DNA from: a virus
Strand: one strand, 5' to 3'
Length of the DNA stretch: 30,226 nucleotides
IMG/VR virus record: IMGVR_UViG_3300045999_003838
Span: 1-30,226 of that record
Positions 6,783-15,500 of this stretch are shown in pieces. A model generated the notes under the pieces. It was not told where the DNA came from. It saw only the letters and a program-made list of their open reading frames with translations, and made no database searches. A program made the position numbers and the translations under genes. Within the stretch, counting starts at the first letter, position 1, and every line of letters begins with the position of its first letter.

Positions 6783-8465
6783 TTAGAATGTTCCTCCATC
6801 CAGAGTTGAAGTCCAGGTTGGTTTATTTGTATATATGGGTGTTATTACAGTTGGTATTATTGCTAATGATGTTCCATTTTTTAACAAGTTATTAGTAGTA
6901 TCAAATGTCCCTTCAACACCAACTAGAGTGATTGTAGATCCACTCACGGTTGTCTTGACTACACCATAAGCTCCACTTGTTTCTTGTAGAATTAAATCAC
7001 CTACTGTAACTGATACCGAACTGCTAAGTGTTAAATTAATTTCAGTAATTGCAGTCAAGATTTGTTTTGATGTAATAGTTGGTGATGCTGGATTATTCGT
7101 TGAAGTTTGGAGTCCATTAGCATCAAAATATACAACACCATGGGTGTTAAAATCTCCAGTTTGGTAATAGATACCTTTAACATCAAGATATCCTCTAGTT
7201 CCAGTTACAATGCCTGGTGATGTAATTACAGCATCAGGAATATAAGTCCAAGATCTTGCTGTAGCGGCACTGCCAACATTATTACCATCAATATAACCAA
7301 AGAATCCAGTCTTGCTATTGGCAGTTCCTACACCAGTATTGTAATCAAAGGCAACACCACGATCAGTATTAGTATCAAATGCGTGGGTAATTGTTAATTG
7401 TGTCGTTGTGGTAATACCAGCAGTGGTAGTACCTTGAATTGTAACAATTTTAGTGGTATTATTAAAAGCAGTAATAGTAGTCAGACCACTATTAGGTAAT
7501 GAAGCACTTCCTTGGATAAGGTCTCCAGTATTGATTCCTGCTACAGAATCAAGAGTAATTGTTGAAACACCAGTCAAAACTGGTGCCATTACTGTTCTCT
7601 TGCTGGTTACATCACCGAGAACAATAATTGGATCATTGATTGATACAACCGTAGAATTTACAGATGTGGTTGTACCATCAACTTGTAGGTCACCCTTAAT
7701 AACAACAGTACCTTCATTACTTAGACCATCGGGATATGGATCAATATAAAGAATTCCACTTGATCCAGGAACGGTTGAGATTATATTTTGCTCAACCTTT
7801 ATATCACCAATAGTTACACTTCCGGTGAAAGTTGAAACTCCAGCAACAGTGGCGTTTCCACCAACATTGAGATTTTTTTCAATACCAACGCCACCTTCAA
7901 CAACTAGAGCACCATTGTCTTTACTTGTTGAATCAGTTACATCACCAATATTAATCGCAACACCGTTGGCAAATGCCCAATCTGCACCTTCAATTTCAAA
8001 TCTATTATCTGTAGCTTCGTCGTATCTTAACTTTACATCTTTGTCATTACCAAAACTTAGATAAGTATCATCAACAATATTAATTTCACCAGTTCCATTT
8101 GGATCTAATACAATATCTCCATCGGTATTTTGGGAGGAGAATGTATTTCCATCTAATCTTAAATTATCAACATTCCACTGATCAACTTTTCTGCTACTGT
8201 CAAGAACAGCGACAATGCCACCATCACTATTTCTTGTGTTAGATACTCCAGCAACAGTTCCTGGAACGTGGTCCATCATGGACGTATAATAACGTCCACC
8301 AACAGATATTACGTTAGTTCCGTCGTCTCCAACATAAACTCTATCTCTATATTGACTAGTGCCTGTGGCACTACCAATACCAGTTACGTAAGCTAATTCA
8401 CCCCATTGTAGACTTCCAGGTAAACTAGTACCAGAGGATCTTTTAATCCTGATAATGCTTGCCAT
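6783..8465 (-). CDS. Fibre-like virion structural protein (560 aa), Mtd-like N-terminus
   Basis: The N-terminus, IIRIKRSSGTSLPGSLQWGE followed by LAYV, matches the IKR....P..L..GElay pattern that opens phage receptor-binding proteins of the major tropism determinant type. Residues about 60-260 contain repeated short beta elements (VDNLRLDGNTF, GDIVLDPNGTGEINI, NLNVGGNATVAGVSTFTGSV) typical of fibre shafts. A further part has ITLDSVAGINTGDLI and SGAYGVVKTTVSGSTITLVG modules shared with neighbouring proteins. The C-terminus ends TSTLDGGTF. It lies where T4 has gene 12 and wac (fibritin), just before gene 13, so a whisker, short fibre or other fibre is plausible. No catalytic motif seen. Confidence 0.72.
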   Translation of the reverse strand: MASIIRIKRSSGTSLPGSLQWGELAYVTGIGSATGTSQYRDRVYVGDDGTNVISVGGRYYTSMMDHVPGTVAGVSNTRNSDGGIVAVLDSSRKVDQWNVDNLRLDGNTFSSQNTDGDIVLDPNGTGEINIVDDTYLSFGNDKDVKLRYDEATDNRFEIEGADWAFANGVAINIGDVTDSTSKDNGALVVEGGVGIEKNLNVGGNATVAGVSTFTGSVTIGDIKVEQNIISTVPGSSGILYIDPYPDGLSNEGTVVIKGDLQVDGTTTSVNSTVVSINDPIIVLGDVTSKRTVMAPVLTGVSTITLDSVAGINTGDLIQGSASLPNSGLTTITAFNNTTKIVTIQGTTTAGITTTTQLTITHAFDTNTDRGVAFDYNTGVGTANSKTGFFGYIDGNNVGSAATARSWTYIPDAVITSPGIVTGTRGYLDVKGIYYQTGDFNTHGVVYFDANGLQTSTNNPASPTITSKQILTAITEINLTLSSSVSVTVGDLILQETSGAYGVVKTTVSGSTITLVGVEGTFDTTNNLLKNGTSLAIIPTVITPIYTNKPTWTSTLDGGTF

Positions 8466-8695
8466 TAAAAGCTACCTCCGTTGATGTCTAAATTCTGGGA
8501 TACGCCTGGGGTTAATTCTAATGTTGCGTCCCACTTTGATGTTGTTGAGTTATACACGAGAACCATTCCGTTTAAAAGGGCTGGTGGTAAATTAACGTCC
8601 GTTAAATCGCCTAAAGAAATTTCTTTAGTTCCTGCTAATGACGAAACTACTTTGATTGCGTTTTGAGCTCCAACTCTAACTCTAATGTCTGCCAT
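8465..8695 (-). CDS. Small fibre-motif virion protein (76 aa)
   Basis: Residues about 28-56 carry LGDLTDVNLPPALLNGMVLV followed by YNSTTSKWDA, the L.DV......NG.vLvYns.t.kW motif found in many phage tail-fibre stalks. The C-terminus, QNLDINGGSF, resembles that of the next protein (DGGTF). It starts in a TAATG overlap with an AAGGAG site and is followed by another TAATG overlap with GGAGG for the 560-aa gene, so expression is probably coupled. Likely a small fibre-associated or attachment protein; the motif is well seen, the role is inferred. Confidence 0.7.
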   Translation of the reverse strand: MADIRVRVGAQNAIKVVSSLAGTKEISLGDLTDVNLPPALLNGMVLVYNSTTSKWDATLELTPGVSQNLDINGGSF

Positions 8696-9036
8696 TAGCG
8701 AGTCACTCCTTCTCTAACGAGAACAGATCCTTCAACAACTCTGGTTATTACTCCCGCATTATCAGTGATCAAAACATCATAAACATAACGACCTGGTTTT
8801 AAGGAGGCAGTCGTCGTAGTTCCTAGTCCAACTCTAACTGTACCAGCAGTAGCGTTAACTACAGAAGCACTAAATGATGTATATGATGAACTACCAGCAT
8901 GTTTTCTCATCTGAGCGGAAACCGAGTATCCGCCCAAATTTAAAATAGAACTAGAATCACTATTTTCTAGTGAAAAAGTTTGAGTAAATGTAGTACCAGT
9001 ATTTACAACTAGATTACTTACATAAACAGCTGCCAT
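8695..9036 (-). CDS. Conserved beta-rich virion-associated protein (113 aa)
   Basis: No firm function. The sequence is Ser/Thr/Val-rich and looks all-beta: N-terminal VYVSNLVVNTGTTFTQTFSL, a middle with YSVSAQMRKHAGSSSYTSF, then PGRYVYDVLITDNAGVITRV and a terminal EGSVLVREGVTR. The layout (strand, A-x-[MI]-R-K, G-x-Y-x-Y-D-V) resembles the Ig-like N-terminal domain of phage baseplate or fibre proteins such as BppU. It is the first gene after a late promoter and overlaps the next ATG by one base (TAATG), with AAGGAG inside its own last codons serving the next gene. Position between baseplate and neck genes suggests a small baseplate or fibre component. Confidence 0.7.
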   Translation of the reverse strand: MAAVYVSNLVVNTGTTFTQTFSLENSDSSSILNLGGYSVSAQMRKHAGSSSYTSFSASVVNATAGTVRVGLGTTTTASLKPGRYVYDVLITDNAGVITRVVEGSVLVREGVTR

Positions 9037-9063
9037 TTATAAAAAACTTCAGGATCTAAAATA

Positions 9064-9071
9064 TATTTATA
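9064..9071 (-). promoter_or_regulatory. T4-type late promoter box TATAAATA in front of the fibre/neck block
   Basis: An exact TATAAATA on the minus strand overlaps the TAA stop of the 59-aa gene and lies 27 bases before the ATG of the 113-aa gene. By T4 rules this is a late (gp55-dependent) -10 element with a start site a few bases downstream, giving a short leader. It would drive the 113-aa, 76-aa, 560-aa, 61-aa and gp13-gp16 genes, since no other exact box is seen downstream. Confidence 0.7.
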
Positions 9072-9246
9072 CTTCACCAAATCCAAGTTCTTTAATAACC
9101 TCTTGTTGCTTCATGTACAACTTTATGGATATTTTGAGCATGGTTCTAAGTTTTTCAATATCATTACATTCATCAATTTCTCTAGACTGCATCTCATATT
9201 CAAATAACTTATTAATATCTTTAAGTTGTATACTATTTGGATCCAT
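9067..9246 (-). CDS. Small conserved phage protein (59 aa)
   Basis: Short reading frame, MDPNSIQLKDINKLFEYEMQ through to a C-terminus of VIKELGFGEV, stop TAA at 9067-9069. It starts 14 bases inside the end of the 66-aa gene, with a strong AAGGGAG ribosome-binding sequence eight bases before the ATG. Without it there would be a 196-base gap in an otherwise fully packed operon. The sequence looks all-helical and acidic-amphipathic, with LRTMLKISIKLYMKQQEVIK in the middle. I recall similar short proteins in T4-like cyanophages but no function. Its stop codon lies inside the second late promoter box. Confidence 0.75.
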   Translation of the reverse strand: MDPNSIQLKDINKLFEYEMQSREIDECNDIEKLRTMLKISIKLYMKQQEVIKELGFGEV

Positions 9247-9433
9247 GAATAATCTCCCTTAATAAAAATTTTATTTCCTCAATATCAATTTTAATCTGAT
9301 CAAGCTCCTCTTTTTGTTTTTGCTTTTCAGATTTCATTTTAACGTATTGAGAATATCCAATAGTATCGCAATTTACAATTGCACCAGAGTTTTCATCTCT
9401 GTAAAGATGTTTATGTCCTTCAACAGGAATCAT
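9233..9433 (-). CDS. Small conserved phage protein (66 aa), charged C-terminal helix
   Basis: Unknown function. The N-terminus reads MIPVEGHKHLYRDENSGAIV, followed by a predicted charged helix rich in Lys, Glu and Gln (KMKSEKQKQKEELDQIKIDI) that looks like a coiled coil. Small proteins starting MIPVEGH.GLYRD are, as I recall, common in marine T4-like phages and lack an assigned role. The ATG overlaps the TGA of the shifted DUF4815 tail (ATGA). The 3' end overlaps the next gene by 14 bases, so it is translationally embedded in the late structural unit. A structural or chaperone role is only a guess from position. Confidence 0.75.
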   Translation of the reverse strand: MIPVEGHKHLYRDENSGAIVNCDTIGYSQYVKMKSEKQKQKEELDQIKIDIEEIKFLLREIIHGSK

Positions 9434-9570
9434 GCGAGAGCAATAACGCTTAGATCTTTAAATCTTGGAGCATATGCTTCATTACTTCCAGAGCACACAA
9501 TCTTAATGGCAAATCCTGTAAATTTATCAAGATTATCAGCACTAAACTGATATTCTAAGAATTGGTTGTC
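9430..9570 (-). pseudogene. Frameshifted C-terminal tail of the DUF4815-type protein
   Basis: In the -1 frame relative to the main gene, the minus strand reads D-N-Q-F-L-E-Y-Q-F-S-A-D-N-L-D from 9570, then FTGFAIKIVCSGSNEAYAPR and FKDLSVIALA, ending TGA at 9430-9432. An ending of the form IKIV...N.A..PRFKDLR.IALA is, as I recall, usual for the C-terminus of large cyanophage structural proteins of this type. The TGA overlaps the next ATG as ATGA, as expected for coupled genes. Inserting one G beside 9570 (GAG-AC to GAG-GAC) restores one continuous protein about 40 residues longer. It is either a true one-base deletion or a sequence error. Confidence 0.75.
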
Positions 9571-12500
9571 TCTAGATCTCTACTAGAAGGAACAAAAGCA
9601 TCTGATCTGCCGCTGTTTAGAGTAGCGTCAATGATCGTCTCTCCAAATCCATCACCATTCAAATCTCTCAAGTTATCATACCCTGGGAATAGTTCATAGG
9701 ATTGTTGAACTTCACTAGAATCTGGTCTAAAGAGTCTATAGAGAACTCTAAAGTCAGCGGAAGAATGTCTATAAGCAGAAACAAGAACTTTAAGTGAAGT
9801 TGCTGGTTGTTTCAGATCAACTCTATTTGAAATGTAAATGGCGGAGTGAGGATCTCCAGATATCAGTTTAACCCTGGAATCAGTAGAATAATTTACAATT
9901 GGGGCATTAACTCTATTTCTTTGTAGAATTAGAACGCCATTCTGACTATCAATTACGGGAGAAAGATTAGGATCTTGTGAGTTAAATTGGATTGCCAGTG
10001 TTGTTGATCTATTCTTAGGAAGATCAGTTAGTCTGTTTGTCTCATTAATTTCGGAACAAACAAGTCTTGTGGAAGAAACTCTATTAACTTGATTTAATTC
10101 AACAGGTTCATAACCTTGATCAATAAATGAGATTTCGGATCCACCAGCACTTGTTCCAGAAACAGATCTTAATTCTGCTGAAACAGATGTTGTTTCTCCT
10201 GGAGTAATAACATTAAATTGTGGAACAATAGCGTTGTATTGGAAGTTTTGTGAAGCAAATACCTCCATTCCTCCAAGTGATCTTTCATCTGTGAAACTCA
10301 GTTGAGTATCACCAGATGGTCTGTTTGATCTACTAATTTGTAAGTAATACTTATCAATGTTTTTAGATGCTTTTAGAGCAGAATCAGTTGGCATATCATG
10401 AGTTGTGTTGATCTTAGTGAGAGAAACTCCATTTAATTCATACTTATAGCAAAGATCATTAACATTATGAGTTCTGGTTAAGGAACCGTCTATACCTCTT
10501 GTGCCAATACCAAGTGTTCCAGAACCAATGCTGTTATAGTAAATAATTTCATTATTAATCTTGACATATCCAGTTGAAGTTGAAATACCTTCAAAAGTAG
10601 CAAATGTTGAAGTGCTGGCAACAGAGATAGTTGTTGCATCAACCGCAAGATTGGCAGTTAAAAGAACTGGAGCAGTATTTGGTTCAATATCGGCAAGAGT
10701 AACCTTGTTATTATCTGCCATCATACCATGATTATAATGCTCAACTTCAACAACTCTACCATCATATAGATTGCTGATGAGAGAAGAAGATCCTCTAATA
10801 TCAGTATTCGCCACAGCAACAGCAGTTGATCCTTCAAAGTAAACTAAATCTTGACCATTAGTAAACTCTTCACCTTGAACATTTGTTAGGTACAATGTAT
10901 CAATTCCATTAATGTTAGAAACAGTGATTGTAGCACTAGATCCCTTAACAACATTACTGGTTGTAATTCCCAGAACATCACCTATCGCATAACCATTTCC
11001 TGGAGTTGTAATGGAAACTGCAGAAACAATATTTGAAGATATTGTTACAACACCGACCGCTCCAGAACCATTTCCAGTTACTGAATAGAATGACACTCCA
11101 GCAAATGTTCCGTTTGAATATCCAACGCCAGTATTGGTAAGTGAAAGAGCAGAAACTCTACTTCCAATATTTTCAATATATCCGTAAGGACCTGATGAGT
11201 TAGTTTCGCTTACCTTTCTACCTGGAATCAAAATACTACCCATTGTTGTTGTAGTTGTAATTCCAACTTTTAACTTTCTAGGTAATGTTTTAATTGGATT
11301 TGGAAGTAGTCTTGGGGTTTGACTATTTCTAGTCCCTAGTTTAGGATTATAGAAATAAACTGTGCCAAGATTTTGGGTAAACTGTGCTTTATAGAGAGTA
11401 AATTTGAGATCTTCAAATTGGCTTGGAGTCCAAATAGTTCCATTCTGTGATTTAAATAGACTCCCTCCTAAGTATTGCTTAGTTACAACTACACTTTCAG
11501 CATCTGGTAAATTCTGAGTATTTACAGTTCTTTCACCCATTCTTGCGATCCAAGTTTCATAATTATTTGAAGATGGTGAAAGAATTACAATCGCATATTC
11601 CTCACCTGGTTGTAGATAGACAGGTGATGGGAATGTAACTCTTGTGGCAACAGATCCATCAGAAGACGTATTGACCTGAGATGGTTCAAGAGTGACTCTT
11701 GCGAAGTCTTGAACCAATTGATCTGTTGGTGTTCCAAGCTCTACAGTTCTAAGTTCAACTGTAACTTTTTCATTTTCATCTTTGCTAGCAAAGAATAGAT
11801 CAACAGAAGTCAAGAATGCTCCAGTTTCATCAACAGTAAATGTTTGAGCTAGAGGATCTTTTCCACCGCCACGATTATTCTGTGCTGGTGGTGGTGGTGG
11901 TGGTGGTGGGGGTGGTCTTCTTACAATAACGTCAGTTTGTCTAAATGTATCTACAATACCACTTGTGGAATAACTAGTTTCAGCACTACTAATTAATAGA
12001 CTTCCAGGTAGTGGAGAGGCATTTGTAGAACTAGATGTGAGTTTAAATGTCTTAGTGCCAGTTCTGAATCTCAGAGTTGGTGGAGGTGATGTTAGTGGGT
12101 CTCTGAAGAAGAATGAACCACCTAGATCTCCAAAAGTATCGGTAACCAGTCTTATATTGGCAACAGATGCCTGAGCACCGCTAGTTCTACCAATTAAGAC
12201 AGTACCAATAGTCACGTAACCAGTAAATCTTCCTTGTGCCTCTTCAGATAGAGAAGCAACGTCTATATTCAATACTGTTGAAGATGCTGAATATGTTGAA
12301 GGAAGACTGATTGAGGTATTGTATGGATTGGCATTAAATGTTGTTGCTGGATTGTTGATATCACCAGTTTTGTGGTTTGGTTGACAAGATCTAAATGATA
12401 TAACTCTGGTTCCACCTATAAATCCATCTACAGTTTCTCCATTTTGGAAAATACCAGATGTCATTGAGATTTCCAAAAGTTTTGGAACTATGTCAATGCC

Positions 12501-15500
12501 ACTAGTGCTATCAAAGAATGGATAGTATCTTGTTACTGGCTTTAATCCACCCGCACCAAAAGCAACGTTTCTTGAACGAATATGGGTATCTGGTTCGCTA
12601 CTGATTTTAATAGTCTCTACATATGAACCATCAAAATCTCCAGTGATTGTTCTTTCACCACCACTTACAAATATATTTCTAACCCAATTGTCGGATGCTG
12701 GTTCCAATTGAACTCTACCAACAAATTCAATCATATTAAATGGATTTACATTTTCCACTCTAGAAGCTAGAGGTTGCCCGATCCAACTTACTTCATCATA
12801 ATCTAATGTGATTAGATCTCCAGTTTTTCTGACATTAGAATCTAAAAGTTCAAGATTTGCTGAAAAATCGGCAGTCTCAGTATTGGTTGATGGTAATAAA
12901 GCTAATTCTGGTTTTAATGAATAGAAATCAAGAGGGGTGTTTAATTCTTGATTTTCTACATCAACATCACACTTACAATCAGGATTAAGTAGATCTAAAA
13001 GATCGTTGTTCTTAAAATCATCTACAAAGAATCCAGACTTAAATCTAGAAAGACCATCAGAATCTTGAATTTGGAGAGTTTTGGTATCAAGTTCAAGCAA
13101 ACTTAGAGAAGTAACTACCTCTAGAGTTGAAATCCTATCATCAAGTTTTCCAATATCTCTCATCGTATATCTTCTATTATCAACGAGAGTTATAACAGCA
13201 TCGTCTGGATCATAAAGATATGCCGGAAGTTTGATCGTTCCGATATCCATCGCACTTTCAACATTTGTTGGTTCTTTAGGGTCTAGGGCAGATACACCTT
13301 TGGCAATTGAGAAGTTTCCGAGACTATCAAGAATCAATTTATCAATTCTTGGCAGATAGTAACTATATCCAATTAAAGAACTTTCATTTGGTGCTATCAC
13401 TAAAGTGGGATTATTTCCAGATGAACCAAAATTTCTACTTGAAAAGGCAAATGGTGATGAAGTTGTAGATGTAAAGGAAGAAACTCTTGGTCTAAAGTCA
13501 AGAGTATCTGACGATCTCAAATTATTTCTTAAGAGAGGAATATCTTTTGTAAATCTCTCTTCACTATATGATTCTACACTATACAAGTCTCCAAGATCAT
13601 TAGATGGTACAGAGTAGTAGTTATATACTACCAATAACTTCCTGGTAGGTTCTGGGAAGTTGATTTTTCTAACAATTTTAGAATAATCATAATATTGTTC
13701 TTTCTGACCCTTGTCTAGATCAAATCTATTACTAATATTTAAATAATTTCCTACAGTTATACTTTGAATATTTGTTATGATGCTTGATTCTTCAAATGTA
13801 ACAGTTTCACCTACTGTGAAAGTTTGTGGAGTTAGATAACAGATCTCAACCTCGGTAGATGAAGACCTTGTAGCAAGTTGAGCAATAGCACCACTAGTAG
13901 AACCAACGATTCTTTCACCCAAGATTGAATTTGTGTCTAATGAAAGACCAGAAACAAAAGTTAATTTATCTAAAGTTGGGTTAGATGTGTCTAAAGATTC
14001 AAAAACACCAACAACATTAACAACATCGGGAACATTCAGTGAAATTTCTTTATCTTGAACTCTTAATCCGTAGAATTGACTTGTACTTAATCCACTCAGA
14101 GCAGTAGAGATACCAGAAAAAGTTTTGTCAATAATGACTTTTTGACTTCTAATAAAATCTTTTTGTTTATTTTTAATAAGATTTTTTCTTACGGTCGCAT
14201 TCAATGTCACATTGGAAGTTTGACTTACCCTTAATCCAGAGAAAACAATTTGTGATCCATTTGAATTAAGAGTAAACTGATCACCAGTTAAATCTTCTAC
14301 ATCACCATTTGAATAGTGAATTGAATATCTTTCCGCATCAAATGTCTCAAAGAATGCGCTAGAAATACCAGTGGAAGTTATGTCAACACTTAAAGATCCA
14401 ACAGAATTGGATGTAAGTTCTCTAAGTTGAGTTGTGACAAGAAGATTTGAGTTTGAAAGACTTACATCTGAAACATTGGAGGCATCCAATGGAGCGTAAA
14501 GTCCAGCATTTTCATCATTAGTGATATTTGGAGTACCAATAGAAAATGTTACCGACTGATCTGAAGATGGAAGACCACCATTACAGACACCAAATACACT
14601 AGAAACACCAGCAAGAGTCATTGATGAACCATTGCTAGAGACAGATACGACTCTGTTATATGTTTCAGTCGTTAATCCAGAAATTTGATATCTAATAATA
14701 GTATCACTTCTAATTCCTAAGAAGTTTTTACCTGGGCAAGTTACTGTTCCTGCACTTGTACCCCCAGTGATTGTTACCCTATCGGTAATATTAAATCCAG
14801 ATGGAACAAATCTTTGAAGAACAGTATCAGCAACAAATGAAGTTTTGATTCCGGAAGATATTGAGTTTGAAGACTGGAAAACTGATTTAATATCTTGAGT
14901 ATTGAATGCTTTAACACTAACAATACTTCTGGAATATTCTGTCGTTTCATTTATTAAAATTTGCTCACCAGCAATAAAGGTTCCAGAAGTTTGAGTTAAT
15001 GTTATATCTACTCCAGATACTGCCGAAACAACATAACCAGAAGCTCCGCTGCTGACGCCTCTAATGTAAGATGTTGCTGGGCACTGATTTGAATTTAGAC
15101 TTTGATTTAAAGTTAGTTTGGTAAATGTCTGTACGTCAAAAAGATATAAATCCCACTCTGTTCCATCGTTTGAATAAGCAGCATCGCTTAACCCAAATGA
15201 ATATACTCTAGCTTGTCCAATCTCAGTTCCAGTTCCAGATCCTTCAGATGCCTTTCTTTGATTATATAATGACAGGGTATTATTCCCAGTATTAATGCCT
15301 ACAAATGGCGTTCCAGTAACATTATTAACTTTGAGTAGGTTACCCATCTCAAATGGCACTAGAGAAGTTCCTACGGTTGCCTTATCTCTTGGTTTATCTA
15401 CATCTAGTATTGTCGTTGCTTGCTTTTCAATATCAAATCCCCTTACATAAGCTTTTCCTGGGGAAATCTTAATACACATTAAATCATCAGACGGAATATT

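Noticed and set aside
9034-9043. TATAAATG next to the 113-aa start as a promoter
   Set aside because: It overlaps the start codon, so a transcript from it would lack a ribosome-binding site; the exact box at 9064-9071 is better placed.
9313-9550. Plus-strand 78-aa frame across the frameshifted DUF4815 tail
   Set aside because: The minus strand here reads a conserved-looking C-terminus with an ATGA overlap to the next gene; the plus frame looks arbitrary.
9555-9580. Programmed -1 ribosomal frameshift site for the DUF4815-type protein
   Set aside because: No X-XXY-YYZ heptamer in the short overlap and no obvious downstream stem; a missing base explains it more simply. Kept open as an alternative in the finding.
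11886-11915. Triplet run as a CRISPR or tandem DNA element
   Set aside because: It is in frame, codes prolines, and has no spacer structure.
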